Shown here one piece after another: positions 38,709 through 48,853 of a stretch of 64,000 nt of DNA. The stretch spans positions 558,001 to 622,000 of the forward strand of contig NZ_JAMTCJ010000004.1 of assembly GCF_024171815.1 (NCBI RefSeq), given 5' to 3'. The notes beneath the pieces are model-generated. The model saw only the letters and a list, made by a program, of their open reading frames with translations. It was not told the origin of the DNA and searched no databases. Numbering within the stretch: position 1 is the first letter of the stretch; the number at the start of each line of letters is the position of its first letter. This DNA comes from Williamsia maris. GTDB taxonomy: Bacteria > Actinomycetota > Actinomycetes > Mycobacteriales > Mycobacteriaceae. The position numbers and the translations under genes were made by a program.

Positions 38709-39902
38709 GTGCCGGTTGCCGACAGACGTCTGTTCCCGACCATGGACATATCGCGGATAGCGTCTGTGGTGCTGTGGCCGATCTCCATACTCCTGATCAT
38801 CCAACGGTCGATCATCCTCGGGGTCAACGGCGACCGGACCGATGACTTCACCCCGGTCTACAACGCCGCGCTGCGGTTCCTGCGCGATCAGCCGGTGTAC
38901 GCCGAGAACTACAACACCGTCGATCCGCACTACCTGTACCCGCCGTCGGGGACGCTGCTCATGGCGCCGTTCGCCTACATCGACCCCGAACGCGCGCGGT
39001 GGCTGTTCATCGGGGTCTCGGTCGTCGCCCTCGTCGTCTCGGCCTGGCTGCTGGTCAAACTCTTCGGTTTCGCGGTGTCGTCGGTCGCGTTCCCGGCCGT
39101 GCTGTTCTTCTTCTTCAGCACCGAGACGGTCGCGCACACGCTGATCTTCACCAACTTCAACTCGTTCGTGCTGCTCGGCGAGCTGGCGTTCATGCTGCTC
39201 GCGCTTCGCCGACGCGATCTGTGGGCCGGTGTCCCGCTGGGCATCACGTTCGCGGTCAAGCCGGTGCTCGCGGTGCTGCTCCTGCTGCCGCTGCTGAACC
39301 GTCAGTGGAAGGTCTTCATCGGTGCCGTCGGTGTGCCGCTGGTGCTGACCGCTCTGGCCTGGCCGATCAGCGTCGACCCGATGTCGTTCGTCAAGCGGAC
39401 CGTCCCGTATCTGACCGAGGCGCGTGACTACTACAACAGCTCGATCGCGGGCAACGGCGCCTATTTCGGGGTGCAGTCGTGGCTGATCTATGTGCTGCGC
39501 ATCGCGTTCGTGCTGATGGCCGTGTTCAGCCTGTGGTTCCTCTACAAGCACTACCGCAAGACCGACGAGCTGCTGTGGATGGCGACGTCGTCGGGTGTCC
39601 TGCTCGGCACGTCGTTCCTGGTTCTCGGACTGGGCCAGGGCTACTACTCGATGATGCTGTTCCCGCTCCTGATGACCGTCGTGCGTCCCGGTTCGGTGAT
39701 GCGCAACTGGCCCGCATGGCTCGGTGTGTACGGCTGCATGACGTTCGACGCCTTCTACTCCACGCGCTGGGCGGCATTCGGACGCGCACTCGAATACAAC
39801 AAGGTGACCTGGGGCTGGTCGCTGTTGATGATCGTCGTGTTCTGCGTGCTGCTGTTCCGTCATCTGGACCTGCGGCGCGATCGCGCTACCGTAGAGGTAT
39901 GA
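38709..39902 (+). CDS. aftC: Arabinofuranosyltransferase AftC
   Basis: 397 residues, GT87-type membrane glycosyltransferase with about ten helices. It follows mycobacterial AftC closely: GDRTDDFTPVYNAALRF with the catalytic-region Asp pair, PHYLYPPSGTLLMAPF, TNFNSF and RNWPAWLGVYG. AftC adds the alpha-1,3 branch to arabinan of arabinogalactan and lipoarabinomannan using decaprenyl-phosphoryl arabinose. The start is GTG, fixed by a -10 element six bases upstream. Its stop overlaps the msrB ATG (ATGA). Confidence 0.92.
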   Translation: MPVADRRLFPTMDISRIASVVLWPISILLIIQRSIILGVNGDRTDDFTPVYNAALRFLRDQPVYAENYNTVDPHYLYPPSGTLLMAPFAYIDPERARWLFIGVSVVALVVSAWLLVKLFGFAVSSVAFPAVLFFFFSTETVAHTLIFTNFNSFVLLGELAFMLLALRRRDLWAGVPLGITFAVKPVLAVLLLLPLLNRQWKVFIGAVGVPLVLTALAWPISVDPMSFVKRTVPYLTEARDYYNSSIAGNGAYFGVQSWLIYVLRIAFVLMAVFSLWFLYKHYRKTDELLWMATSSGVLLGTSFLVLGLGQGYYSMMLFPLLMTVVRPGSVMRNWPAWLGVYGCMTFDAFYSTRWAAFGRALEYNKVTWGWSLLMIVVFCVLLFRHLDLRRDRATVEV

Positions 39903-40321
39903 GCACAGAGTCCAACACAGGCCACACCGGTACCGAACTGACCGACGAGCAGTGGCGCGAGAAGCTCACCCCGGAGGAGTACCGCGTGCTGCGGCAGGCG
40001 GGCACCGAGGCGCCGTTCGTCGGCGAGTACACCGACACCACCACCACCGGTGTCTACCGCTGCCGGGCGTGTGACGCCGAACTCTTCCGCAGCGACCAGA
40101 AGTTCGAATCGCACTGCGGGTGGCCGTCGTTCTTCAGCCCGCTCGCCGGTGAGTCGATCATCGAGAAGGTCGACCGCTCGATGGGCATGAAGCGCACCGA
40201 GGTGCTGTGCGCGAACTGCGGCAGCCACCTCGGACACGTCTTCGAGGGCGAAGGCTACGACACCCCCACCGACCTGCGGTACTGCATCAACTCGGTGTCG
40301 ATGCGCCTCGAAGAGGCCTGA
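39899..40321 (+). CDS. msrB: Peptide methionine-(R)-S-oxide reductase
   Basis: 140 residues. Repairs oxidised methionine with the R configuration. Two zinc-binding CxxC pairs (CRAC and CANC), the substrate pocket block CGWPSFFSP, and the catalytic Cys in RYCINSVSM are present. The ATG overlaps the aftC stop by four bases, so the pair is coupled, as in M. tuberculosis (Rv2673-Rv2674). Confidence 0.96.
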   Translation: MSTESNTGHTGTELTDEQWREKLTPEEYRVLRQAGTEAPFVGEYTDTTTTGVYRCRACDAELFRSDQKFESHCGWPSFFSPLAGESIIEKVDRSMGMKRTEVLCANCGSHLGHVFEGEGYDTPTDLRYCINSVSMRLEEA

Positions 40322-40330
40322 CCGGACCGG

Positions 40331-41026
40331 TCAGGGCAGCGCGCTCACCAACTGCTCGACCTCGACCCGCGGCCCGGTGAAGAACGGGGTCTCCTCCCGC
40401 ACGTGCATCCGGGCCTCGGTGGCACGCAGATCGCGCATCAGGTCGACGATCCGGTGCAGCTCCGGCGCCTCGAAGGCCAGCAGCCACTCGTAGTCGCCCA
40501 GGGCGAACGACGAGACCGTGTTCGCGCGGACGTCCTTGTACTCCCGCGCGGCCTTGCCGTGATCGGCCAGCATCGTGCGGCGTTCGGCGTCGGGCAGCAG
40601 GTACCACTCGTAGGACCGGACGAACGGGTACACGCAGATGTAGCGCCCGGGCTCCTCGCCCGTGATGAACGCGGGCAGGTGACTCTTGTTGAACTCGGCC
40701 GGACGGTGCAGCGCGACGTTGCTCCACACGGCGTTGCTCGCGCGACCTAGCGCGGTGGTGCGCCGGAAGTCGGCGTACGCGCGCTGCAGGTCCTCGACGT
40801 CCTCGGCGTGCCACCAGATCATGTAGTCCGCGTCGGCGCGCAGACCTGCGACGTCGTAGAGGCCACGGACGACCACGTTCGTGGTCTCGAGCTTCTCGAA
40901 GAACGTGCGGGTGTCGGCGATCAGCTCGTCGCGCTGTTCCGGTAGCTCACCGGGACGAACCGAGAAGACCGAGAACATCAGGTAGCGGACCGTCGAGTTG
41001 AGTTCGGCGTAGTCGAGGCGGGTCAT
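40331..41026 (-). CDS. chdC: Coproheme decarboxylase ChdC (HemQ)
   Basis: 231 residues of the chlorite dismutase-like family. It turns coproheme into heme b with peroxide, the last step of the coproporphyrin-dependent route. The [12 protein letters not shown] segment carries the reactive Tyr region, and [12 protein letters not shown] carries the proximal His. Its ATG (41024-41026) overlaps the hemY stop. With hemY and hemE it forms a minus-strand heme operon; the ferrochelatase is not in the window. Confidence 0.94.
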   Translation of the reverse strand: MTRLDYAELNSTVRYLMFSVFSVRPGELPEQRDELIADTRTFFEKLETTNVVVRGLYDVAGLRADADYMIWWHAEDVEDLQRAYADFRRTTALGRASNAVWSNVALHRPAEFNKSHLPAFITGEEPGRYICVYPFVRSYEWYLLPDAERRTMLADHGKAAREYKDVRANTVSSFALGDYEWLLAFEAPELHRIVDLMRDLRATEARMHVREETPFFTGPRVEVEQLVSALP

Positions 41027-42429
41027 GGTTCCATCGTGCCACCGGCGCTCGCGCCCGCCGACGCGAGATCGGTCACCACCTGCCCGACGGCCACCCCGGC
41101 CCGGGCGATGCAGGCAGGTACACCGACCCCGTCGTAGGCCGACCCGCACAGGGCCAGGCCCGACGGGCGGTGCGCGGCCAGCTCCGCGATGACGTCGCGG
41201 TGGCCCGGGGCGTAGCGGGGCAGTCCCACCGGCCAGCGTTGGACGGCCGCGTCGATCACGTCGCCCGGTGTCAACACCGGTCCGGAGCCGGTCAGCTCGA
41301 CGACGGTGCCCAGGTCGGTGATCGCGGCGTCGATCAGGGCCCGGTCGGGTGTGTCGTCCACGGGATCGCCGAAACGACCGAACGACGCCCGCACCAGGCC
41401 GGGGCCACCGGCCAGATGCGACCACTTACGCGACGACAGGGTGATGGCCTTTGCCGTGGTCGTCTCACCGGTGGCCACGAGTACCCCCGAATGGTCCGGC
41501 AGGTCGACGCCGGGGGCGATCGCGAGCAGGACCAGTGCCGAACTCGCGGTCTCGATGCGTCCCAGTGGCGCGGCGAGGCCGGGCGCACCGACCGCGAGCA
41601 GGTTCGCCGCCGCCGGCGCGGGCAGCGCCACGATCACGGCGTCGTAGGCCACCTCGTCGACAGTCCAGCCGTGGTCGTCCGGGGTCAGCGCGCCGATCGG
41701 GTGGTCGAGATGTAGACGTGCCCCGGATGTCTCGACAAGCCGATCGACGAGCAGCCGGTATCCCCCGTCCAGCGCCCCGAAGACGGGTGCGGACGACGAC
41801 GGCGGCAGCAGCGAGGTGACCGCGGCGCCGAGGCTGTCCGCGCCGGCGTCGAGACGGGCAGCCAACTGCGGCAACGCCGCGCGCAGGCCGATGTCGTCCG
41901 ACCGGCTGGAGTAGACCCCCGACAGCATGGGATCGACGCTGCGGTCGACGACCGAGCGTCCGAAACGGTCGGCGACGAACTCCCCGATCGAGACGTCACC
42001 GTCGGACGACCAGTCCAACTCGCGGGTGGCCTCGCCACGCATCCGGTCCCGATCGGCCGGGATGATCAGCTCGTCGACCGCCGACACGTCGGCGGGGACA
42101 CCCATGAGGGTGGGTCGGGGCAGCGGATGCAGGCGCCCACCGGCCAGCACCGCGGGCCGACGTGTCGTGGGCGTGACGACGTGATCGGTCAGCCCCAGCT
42201 CGTCGATGAGCGCGACGGCCTCCGGTCTGCGCACGATGAACGACTCGGCGCCGGAGTCGAGGAGCAGTCCGTCGACCCGTTGCGACGCGAGCAGCCCGCC
42301 GGGCGACGACGACGCCTCGAAGACGTCGATGACCGCGTGCGGCCCCAGACGTTGTCGCAGACGCAGCGCGGCGACCAGCCCGGACACCCCGCCGCCGATC
42401 ACCGCCACCCGCGGTTCGGACTCACTCAT
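41023..42429 (-). CDS. hemY: Coproporphyrinogen III / protoporphyrinogen oxidase (HemY/CgoX)
   Basis: 468 residues. FAD-dependent enzyme with the dinucleotide fold [17 protein letters not shown] at the N-terminus and a C-terminal FAD closure [18 protein letters not shown]. Gene order with hemE and chdC indicates the coproporphyrin branch, so the substrate is probably coproporphyrinogen III. It begins 12 bases after the hemE stop and its own stop overlaps chdC as ATGA. Confidence 0.93.
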   Translation of the reverse strand: MSESEPRVAVIGGGVSGLVAALRLRQRLGPHAVIDVFEASSSPGGLLASQRVDGLLLDSGAESFIVRRPEAVALIDELGLTDHVVTPTTRRPAVLAGGRLHPLPRPTLMGVPADVSAVDELIIPADRDRMRGEATRELDWSSDGDVSIGEFVADRFGRSVVDRSVDPMLSGVYSSRSDDIGLRAALPQLAARLDAGADSLGAAVTSLLPPSSSAPVFGALDGGYRLLVDRLVETSGARLHLDHPIGALTPDDHGWTVDEVAYDAVIVALPAPAAANLLAVGAPGLAAPLGRIETASSALVLLAIAPGVDLPDHSGVLVATGETTTAKAITLSSRKWSHLAGGPGLVRASFGRFGDPVDDTPDRALIDAAITDLGTVVELTGSGPVLTPGDVIDAAVQRWPVGLPRYAPGHRDVIAELAAHRPSGLALCGSAYDGVGVPACIARAGVAVGQVVTDLASAGASAGGTMEP

Positions 42430-42441
42430 CGCGCGACGGGC

Positions 42442-43482
42442 TCACAGTGAGTGGACCAGCTCGACGATCTTGGTCAGGACGTCGGGATCGGTCGCGGGCA
42501 GGACGCCGTGGCCGAGGTTGAAGATGTGCCCGCCGGCACCGGCGGCGACCGCCCGATCCCCCTCGGCGACGATGCGGCGCACCGACGCCGCGACGGTGTC
42601 CCAGGACGCGGCGAGCATCGCGGGATCGAGATTGCCCTGCAGTGCCTTGCCCCCGCCGACACGGCGACCGGCCACGTCGAGCGGGATCCGCCAGTCGACG
42701 CCGACCACATCGGCACCGACGTCACCCATGGCGTGCAGCAGCTCACCCGTCCCGACCCCGAAGTGGATGCGCGGGCGGCCGAAGTCGGCGACCTCGGCCA
42801 GCACCCGCCTGCTGTGCGGGGCCACGAAGTGCTCGTAGTCGGCCAGCGACAACATCCCCGCCCAGGAATCGAACAGCTGCACCGCGTCGACGCCGGCCTC
42901 GAGCTGCACGCGCAGGAAGGTGATGGTGATGTCGGCCAGGGCGCCGACCAGCTCGTGCCAGGTGTCGGGATCGCCGTGCATCAGTGCCTTGGTGCGCTCG
43001 TAGTTGCGGCTCGGCCCGCCTTCGACGAGATACGAGGCGAGCGTGAAGGGCGCACCGGCGAAGCCGATGAGGGCCGTGGCGTCGTCGAGCTGCTCGCGGA
43101 TCGCGCCGATCGCATGGCCGATGGACCCCACCGCCTCGGGGACGAGGCGCGGAAGCGCACGGACTGCGGCGCGGTCACGGACCGGCGAGGCGATGACCGG
43201 GCCGGTGCCGGTCACGATGTCGAGGTCGATGCCGGCGGCCTTGAGCGGCACGACGATGTCGGAGAACAGGATGGCCGCGTCCACGTCGTGCCTGCGGACC
43301 GGCTGCATCGTGATCTCGGCGACCATGTCGGGGTCGAAGCAGGACTCCAACATCCCGCGACCGGACCGCAGCGCCCGGTACTCGGGCAACGATCGTCCCG
43401 CCTGCCTCATGAACCACACGGGGCGACGGCTGGGTCGCTCTCCGGTGGCGGCGGCGATCAACGGCTTCCGGAGCTGGGTCAT
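42442..43482 (-). CDS. hemE: Uroporphyrinogen decarboxylase
   Basis: 346 residues. Converts uroporphyrinogen III to coproporphyrinogen III. N-terminal [16 protein letters not shown] and [16 protein letters not shown], then the DSWAGMLS block, are the defining motifs. ATG (43480-43482) is used; a GTG one codon earlier is possible. First gene of hemE-hemY-chdC. It is divergent from the DUF3000 gene with about 70 bp between. Confidence 0.96.
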   Translation of the reverse strand: MTQLRKPLIAAATGERPSRRPVWFMRQAGRSLPEYRALRSGRGMLESCFDPDMVAEITMQPVRRHDVDAAILFSDIVVPLKAAGIDLDIVTGTGPVIASPVRDRAAVRALPRLVPEAVGSIGHAIGAIREQLDDATALIGFAGAPFTLASYLVEGGPSRNYERTKALMHGDPDTWHELVGALADITITFLRVQLEAGVDAVQLFDSWAGMLSLADYEHFVAPHSRRVLAEVADFGRPRIHFGVGTGELLHAMGDVGADVVGVDWRIPLDVAGRRVGGGKALQGNLDPAMLAASWDTVAASVRRIVAEGDRAVAAGAGGHIFNLGHGVLPATDPDVLTKIVELVHSL

Positions 43483-43542
43483 CACGGTCTCAATGCTGCC
43501 ACGGCTGCGGCGCGCCTCCTACCTCCGGCCGCCCGGGCCGCC

Positions 43543-43548
43543 TACGGT
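43543..43548 (+). promoter_or_regulatory. -10 element (TACGGT) before the DUF3000 gene
   Basis: TACGGT ends seven bases before the GTG at 43556, the same hexamer found before the VOC gene and aftC. It fits a leaderless start. Confidence 0.5.
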
Positions 43549-43555
43549 CGCTCGT

Positions 43556-44149
43556 GTGACCTCACCCGGGGCTTGCGCGGAGCCTGTCGATTTCCGTAGC
43601 GCTGTCGACTCGATGCATCAGGCCCGTATCCGTCCGGAGATCGAGGTCGGCAGCATCCGACCGCCGCAACGTCTGGCCCCCTACAGCCATGCGCTCGGCG
43701 CCGAGGTGCGCCAGCCCGAACCCGACGGCGAGGTGCCCACCGACTCCGAGGGCAGCGCCTTCGGCCGCCTGATCCTGCTGCACGACCCTGACGGCCACGA
43801 GGCCTGGAACGGGACGATGCGTCTCGTGGCCTTCGTCCAGGCCGAGGTCGAAGCCGCGCTCGCCACCGATCCGCTGTTGCCCGAGGTGGCGTGGAGTTGG
43901 TTGGCCGAGGCGCTCGCCGACACCGAGATCACCGCGCTCGGGGGTACCGTCACATCGACCACCTCGGTCCGATACGGCGACATCTCCGGTCCGCCACGTG
44001 CGCATCAACTCGAACTCCGCGCGTCGTGGACGGCCACCGGGATCGCCCTCGCCGGTCATGTCGAGGCGTTCTGTGAGGTCCTCTCGTCCGCAGCGGGGCT
44101 TCCGCCGACCGGGGTCACCAACCTCGGCGTCGGCACCACCGCCCCGTAG
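43556..44149 (+). CDS. DUF3000 family protein
   Basis: 197 residues. An actinobacterial protein always met beside rnd and dxs (Rv2680 in M. tuberculosis). Contains IRPPQRLAPYSHALGAEV, FGRLILLHDPDGHEAWNGTMRLVAFVQAEVE and RAHQLELRASWT. No known catalytic motif, signal or helix. GTG start set by the leaderless -10 element; the in-frame extension upstream lies opposite hemE. Followed at 12 bp by rnd, so probably co-transcribed. Function unknown. Confidence 0.82.
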   Translation: MTSPGACAEPVDFRSAVDSMHQARIRPEIEVGSIRPPQRLAPYSHALGAEVRQPEPDGEVPTDSEGSAFGRLILLHDPDGHEAWNGTMRLVAFVQAEVEAALATDPLLPEVAWSWLAEALADTEITALGGTVTSTTSVRYGDISGPPRAHQLELRASWTATGIALAGHVEAFCEVLSSAAGLPPTGVTNLGVGTTAP

Positions 44150-44161
44150 ACAAGGCACCCG

Positions 44162-45463
44162 ATGACCGAATCCGGTCCCCCCGACGTCCCCACACCCGAG
44201 AACGAGTCCGTCGACTCCCCCGTGGTCGACGAGCCCGAGATCACGCCGCTCACCGAGCCGGTCGAGGGTGTCCCGCCCGTACTCAGCACCCCGGCCGAGT
44301 TCGCCGACGCGGGTGCGCGTCTCGCCGCCGGTGAGGGACCCATCGCCCTGGACACCGAGCGTGCCTCGGGTTTCCGCTACTCCGGCCGGGCCTACCTGAT
44401 CCAGATCCGTCGGCGCGGGACCGGATCGTTGTTGATCGACCCGATCGACCACCCCGATGCCCTCGGCCCCGTGATCGAGGCGCTCGACGGTCCGCAGTGG
44501 GTGTTGCACGCCGCCGATCAGGATCTGCCGTGCCTGCGCGAGCTCGGTTTCGTGTGCGCCGACCTCTTCGACACCGAACTCGGCGGACGCCTGCTCGGCA
44601 TCCCCCGGGTCAACCTGGCGGCGATGGTGGCCCACCACCTCGGGCTCGGCCTGGCCAAGGGCCACGGGGCCGCCGACTGGTCCCGCCGCCCACTGCCCGA
44701 CGACTGGCTGAACTACGCCGCCCTCGACGTCGAGGTGCTGGTGGAACTGCGCGACGCGGTGGCCGCCGAGCTCGTCGCGACGGGCAAGGACACCTGGGCG
44801 GAGCAGGAGTTCGACCACGTACGCATCAAGCCCGACCCCGCACCGCGGGTGGATCGCTGGCGGCGGACCTCGTCGCTGCACACGGTGAAGTCGACCCGTG
44901 CCCTCGCCGCGGTGCGCGAGTTGTGGACCGCGCGTGAGGAGATCGCGGTCGCCCGCGACATCGCCCCGGGTCGGGTCCTGCCCGACTCGGCGATCGTCGC
45001 GGCGGCCCTTGCCGCTCCGCGCACCGTCGACGACCTGACCGCCCTCCCGGTGTTCGGCGGCCACCGCCAGCGCCGTCAGGCACGTCGCTGGCTCGATGCG
45101 CTCGAGCGTGCCCGACGCCTCCCCGATTCCGAACTGCCACCACGTTCGGCCGGCGGCGTGGGCCTGCCCGCGGTCAACCGCTGGGCGGGACGCAATCCAG
45201 AAGCAGCGCAACGACTCTCGGCCGCTCGCACCGGTCTCGCGGAGACGTCCGAGCGGGTCGGCACACCGGTGGAGAACTTGCTACAGCCTGACCTGCTGCG
45301 GCAGATCTGCTGGGACGGGGTGGCCGAACCGGTCACGATCGAGGCGATCGACGATCGACTCGCGAAGGGCGGGGCCCGGCCGTGGCAGCGCGATCTGTGC
45401 GCGCCGCTGCTGCTGACCGCGTTCACCGAGCCACCCGAGGTCGAACCCGCCTCGGAGGCCTGA
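44162..45463 (+). CDS. rnd: Ribonuclease D (3'-5' exoribonuclease)
   Basis: 433 residues. DEDD exonuclease core: IALDTERASGF (D-x-E), VLHAADQDLPCL (Asp) and LNYAALDVEVLVEL (Y-x3-D), then one HRDC domain (about 230-310) and a C-terminal extension. A 40-residue acidic N-terminal tail precedes the core. Likely role in tRNA or other stable RNA 3' processing. It ends four bases before the dxs stop on the opposite strand. Confidence 0.93.
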   Translation: MTESGPPDVPTPENESVDSPVVDEPEITPLTEPVEGVPPVLSTPAEFADAGARLAAGEGPIALDTERASGFRYSGRAYLIQIRRRGTGSLLIDPIDHPDALGPVIEALDGPQWVLHAADQDLPCLRELGFVCADLFDTELGGRLLGIPRVNLAAMVAHHLGLGLAKGHGAADWSRRPLPDDWLNYAALDVEVLVELRDAVAAELVATGKDTWAEQEFDHVRIKPDPAPRVDRWRRTSSLHTVKSTRALAAVRELWTAREEIAVARDIAPGRVLPDSAIVAAALAAPRTVDDLTALPVFGGHRQRRQARRWLDALERARRLPDSELPPRSAGGVGLPAVNRWAGRNPEAAQRLSAARTGLAETSERVGTPVENLLQPDLLRQICWDGVAEPVTIEAIDDRLAKGGARPWQRDLCAPLLLTAFTEPPEVEPASEA

Positions 45464-45467
45464 CCGA

Positions 45468-47426
45468 CTACTGCTGTTCGGCGCGGCGGCGCGGGGCAGG
45501 CTGTTGGTCGGCGGGCTGGGGGTCGGTGACGTCGTCGACCGGGGACGACGACTGCATCGTCGACACCGTCGAGGTGATGGTCCGGGCGATGTCCTGGGCG
45601 GTGAGGCCCAGATCGCCGAGCAGTTCTCCCCGACTCCCGTGGGTCAGGAACTCCTGCGTGATGCCGAGATTGTGGACCGGGACGTCCAGACCGGCGGTGC
45701 GCAGCCGGTCCCCGATCGCCGATCCGACCCCGCCGTGCACTCCGCTGTCCTCGACCGTGACCACCAGCCGGTGGGTCCGCGCGACGTCGACGATCGAGTC
45801 GGCGACCGGCAGCACCCAGCGCGGATCGACGACCGTGGACTCGATCCCCTGCCGGGCGAGACGTTCGGCGGTGTCGACGGCCAACGCGCAGAACGCGCCG
45901 ACGCCCACGATGAGCACGTCGGAGGCCTGCGGGCTGGAACGGTAGAGGATGTCGGTACCGTCGCCGAGACGTTCGACCGACCGGATGTCCTCGGGCACGG
46001 CTCCTTTGGAGTACCGCAGGGCGGTGGGCCCGGTGTCGGTGTCGAGGGCCTCGCCGAGTTCCTCGCGCAGCCGGACCGCGTCGCGGGGTGCGGCGACGCG
46101 GAGTCCCGGGACCAGCGCCATCAGGGACAGGTCCCACATGCCGTGGTGACTCGGGCCGTCCGGACCGGTCACGCCGGCGCGGTCGAGGACCAGCGTCACC
46201 GGTTGCTTGAGCAGCGCGACATCCATGAGCAACTGGTCGAACGCGCGGTTGAGGAACGTCGAGTAGATGGCGACGACGGGGTGCATCCCACCCAGCGCCA
46301 AGCCTGCGGCCGAGGTGAGGGCGTGCTGCTCGGCGATGCCGACGTCGAACAGACGGTCCGGGAAACGTTCTCCGAACGGTGCCAGGCCGGTGGGGCCGGC
46401 CATGGCCGCGGTGATCGCGACGATGTCGTCGCGTCGCGAGCCGGCCTCGAGCAGGGCGGCGGAGAACACCGACGTCCAGTCCTGGGGCGGGACGCTGGTC
46501 GCGCGCCCGGTGAGCGGGTCGCTGATGCCGATGGCGTGCATCTGGTCGGCCACGTCGGCCTCGGCGGGTGCGTACCCCATGCCCTTGCGGGTCACGGTGT
46601 GCACGATCACCGGGCCGCCGAACGACTTGGCGTGCGCGAGCGCGGTTTCGAGTGCCTCGAGATCATGCCCGTCGACGGGGCCGACGTACTTCACGCCGAG
46701 GTCGGTGAACATCGCCTGCGGGGCGAGGAAGTCCTTGATGCCGCTCTTCATGCTGTGCAGCACCGCGTAGGCGAGCGATCCGACCATCGGCAGCCCGGTG
46801 AGTACGCGGCGACCGTCGTCGAGGAGCTTCTCGTAGCCCGGCTGCAGCCGCAGGCCGGCCAGGTGACTGGCCAGGCCACCGATCGTCGGCGCGTAGGAGC
46901 GGCCGTTGTCGTTGACCACCACGACCAGCGGGCGATCTCCGGCGGCGATGTTGTTCAGCGCCTCCCAACACATGCCACCGGTGAGTGCACCGTCCCCGAC
47001 CACGGCGACGACGTGGCGCTGCTCGTCCCGGAGCTCGAAGGCCTTCGACAACCCGTCGGCGTAGGACAGCGACGCCGACGCGTGCGACGACTCGACCCAG
47101 TCGTGCTCGCTCTCGGCGCGTTCCTGGTATCCGGTCAGGCCGCCGCGCTGGCGCAGGGTGTCGAACTGCTCGCGACGACCGGTGACGATCTTGTGCACAT
47201 ACGACTGATGCCCGGTGTCGAAGATGACTGCGTCGGACGGGGAATCGAAGATCCGGTGGATCGCGAGCGTCAGCTCGACCACGCCGAGGTTCGGGCCGAG
47301 GTGTCCCCCGGTGGCCGCGACCTTGTCGATGAGGAACGCGCGGATCTCGCCGGCCAGATCGATGCACTCAGCGGCCGACAGGTCCTTGAGGTCCTGCGGC
47401 GAATCGATCCGATCCAACACACCCAT
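45468..47426 (-). CDS. dxs: 1-deoxy-D-xylulose-5-phosphate synthase
   Basis: 652 residues. First enzyme of the MEP isoprenoid route, needed here for decaprenyl phosphate and menaquinone. Thiamine diphosphate motif [16 protein letters not shown] is intact, as are the N-terminal [17 protein letters not shown] and the [12 protein letters not shown] block. ATG at 47424-47426 is used since GAAGGAG lies five bases upstream. A Pro/Arg/Gln-rich C-terminal tail extends beyond the transketolase C-domain. Confidence 0.96.
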   Translation of the reverse strand: MGVLDRIDSPQDLKDLSAAECIDLAGEIRAFLIDKVAATGGHLGPNLGVVELTLAIHRIFDSPSDAVIFDTGHQSYVHKIVTGRREQFDTLRQRGGLTGYQERAESEHDWVESSHASASLSYADGLSKAFELRDEQRHVVAVVGDGALTGGMCWEALNNIAAGDRPLVVVVNDNGRSYAPTIGGLASHLAGLRLQPGYEKLLDDGRRVLTGLPMVGSLAYAVLHSMKSGIKDFLAPQAMFTDLGVKYVGPVDGHDLEALETALAHAKSFGGPVIVHTVTRKGMGYAPAEADVADQMHAIGISDPLTGRATSVPPQDWTSVFSAALLEAGSRRDDIVAITAAMAGPTGLAPFGERFPDRLFDVGIAEQHALTSAAGLALGGMHPVVAIYSTFLNRAFDQLLMDVALLKQPVTLVLDRAGVTGPDGPSHHGMWDLSLMALVPGLRVAAPRDAVRLREELGEALDTDTGPTALRYSKGAVPEDIRSVERLGDGTDILYRSSPQASDVLIVGVGAFCALAVDTAERLARQGIESTVVDPRWVLPVADSIVDVARTHRLVVTVEDSGVHGGVGSAIGDRLRTAGLDVPVHNLGITQEFLTHGSRGELLGDLGLTAQDIARTITSTVSTMQSSSPVDDVTDPQPADQQPAPRRRAEQQ

Positions 47427-47518
47427 CGACGCTCCTTCCACGTGCGTTCGGCCAGTCTACGGAAAGGCGGGGTGCCTGCGGCGTCACCGTCACGTGTCGT
47501 GGCCCACCGTGGCGGACT

Positions 47519-48853
47519 TCACCGGGTCGGGACGAGTGCCGCGATCGCCTCGACGTGATGGGTCATCGGGAAGGCGTCGAAGCCCTCGATCTCGACCGGC
47601 CGGTACCCGAGTTCCCGGTAGGTGCCGAGGTCGCGGGCGAAGGTGGCTGCGTCGCACCCGACGTGGATGACGAGTTCGGGCTCCGCGTCGCAGATGGCGC
47701 CGACGACCCCGCGTCCGGCACCGGAGCGCGGCGGGTCGACGACGACGATGTCGGGCGCGTCGAGGGTGTCGAGGGCGTCGGCGACGGGCGCGCGGACGAG
47801 CCGCACCCGGTCGTCATCGGCGAACGTGGCCTCGGCCGCGGTGACCGCGGCCGAGTCGGCCTCGACGACGAGTACCCGGTCGAGACCGTCGAGCTCGTCC
47901 ACGAGCTGCCCGGCGAACACGCCGACGCCTCCGTAGAGGTCCCACGCCACGCGTGCGCCCGGTGCGTAGGCCTGTGCCATCGACACCACCGTGGCGCCGT
48001 AGCGGCCGGGCGCTTCCCGATGGGCCTGCCAGAACGCGGTCACCGGGAGATCCCAGCGTCGGTCGCCGACACGGTGCACGGCCATGGCGCCGCCGGCGAT
48101 CACCGTCTCCACGCTGCGCGGTCGGGCGGCGCGTGAGCGCTGTGCGCGGCCGCGATCGCCGCTGAAGGACCGGTTGCTGCGTCGGCGTCCCTGCCGGTCA
48201 CGAGACCGTCGATCGGCCGGCTCGGGTGCTCCCGAGGCGGTGATCTCGGTGAGATGTCGCGCCCCGTCCGCGTCGCGCACGACGACGAGTTCGGAGCCGG
48301 CACGATATCGGTGCGCGGTGAGGTCGGTGAGCAGCCCGTCGACGGGTTGCGCGCAGTCGACGCCGACGACGATCGCGTCGGAGGCGTGTACGCGCATCCC
48401 GGGGGTGCCGGTGGCGTCGACACCCATCCGGACGCGGGTACGCCACCCGGTGGGTGCCCCGAGCGATCGGACCGGGACCTCGAACTGCCCGGCGTCGAAC
48501 CCGCCGACACGCTCCAGCAGGTCGCCGACCACGAGGCTCTTCATCGAACGGGCGTGGGTGTCGTCGACGAAGGACAGGTCGCAACACCCCGCCCCGGCCG
48601 CCGCGGCCGGACAGAGCGGGTCGATCCGATGGGGTGAGGGGTCGAGGATCTCGATGACCCTGGCGTGACAGAAGGAGGGCTTGCGGGCGTCGGTGACCTC
48701 GACGAGCACCCGCTCGTCCGGGAGGGCGTTGCGCACGAACACCGCACGGCCGTCGTGGCGTCCGACCACCACACCGCCGTGGGCCGCGCGCAGGCCGTCG
48801 ATCTCGAACCGGTCACCGGCGGTGACCGTCGAGTCGGGTCGCTGCTCGCTCAT
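47519..48853 (-). CDS. TrmA/RlmD-type class I RNA (uracil-5) methyltransferase
   Basis: 444 residues. N-terminal TRAM domain (about 10-75), then a Cys cluster C-x8-CC (LCPAAAAGAGCCDL), an Arg-rich insertion near residues 212-245, and a SAM-binding domain with LYGGVGVFAG, DPPRSGAG and the catalytic Cys in HVGCDAATFARDL. It methylates uracil in tRNA or rRNA; the exact target cannot be told. The ATG overlaps the stop of the permease gene (ATGA), a pairing shared with M. tuberculosis (Rv2689c-Rv2690c). Confidence 0.9.
   Translation of the reverse strand: MSEQRPDSTVTAGDRFEIDGLRAAHGGVVVGRHDGRAVFVRNALPDERVLVEVTDARKPSFCHARVIEILDPSPHRIDPLCPAAAAGAGCCDLSFVDDTHARSMKSLVVGDLLERVGGFDAGQFEVPVRSLGAPTGWRTRVRMGVDATGTPGMRVHASDAIVVGVDCAQPVDGLLTDLTAHRYRAGSELVVVRDADGARHLTEITASGAPEPADRRSRDRQGRRRSNRSFSGDRGRAQRSRAARPRSVETVIAGGAMAVHRVGDRRWDLPVTAFWQAHREAPGRYGATVVSMAQAYAPGARVAWDLYGGVGVFAGQLVDELDGLDRVLVVEADSAAVTAAEATFADDDRVRLVRAPVADALDTLDAPDIVVVDPPRSGAGRGVVGAICDAEPELVIHVGCDAATFARDLGTYRELGYRPVEIEGFDAFPMTHHVEAIAALVPTR

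Noticed and set aside
37407-39863. An 818-codon open frame opposite the TAP-like lipoprotein and aftC
   Set aside because: Both plus-strand genes have signals, helices and motifs; the opposite frame is Gln/Arg/His-rich without features.
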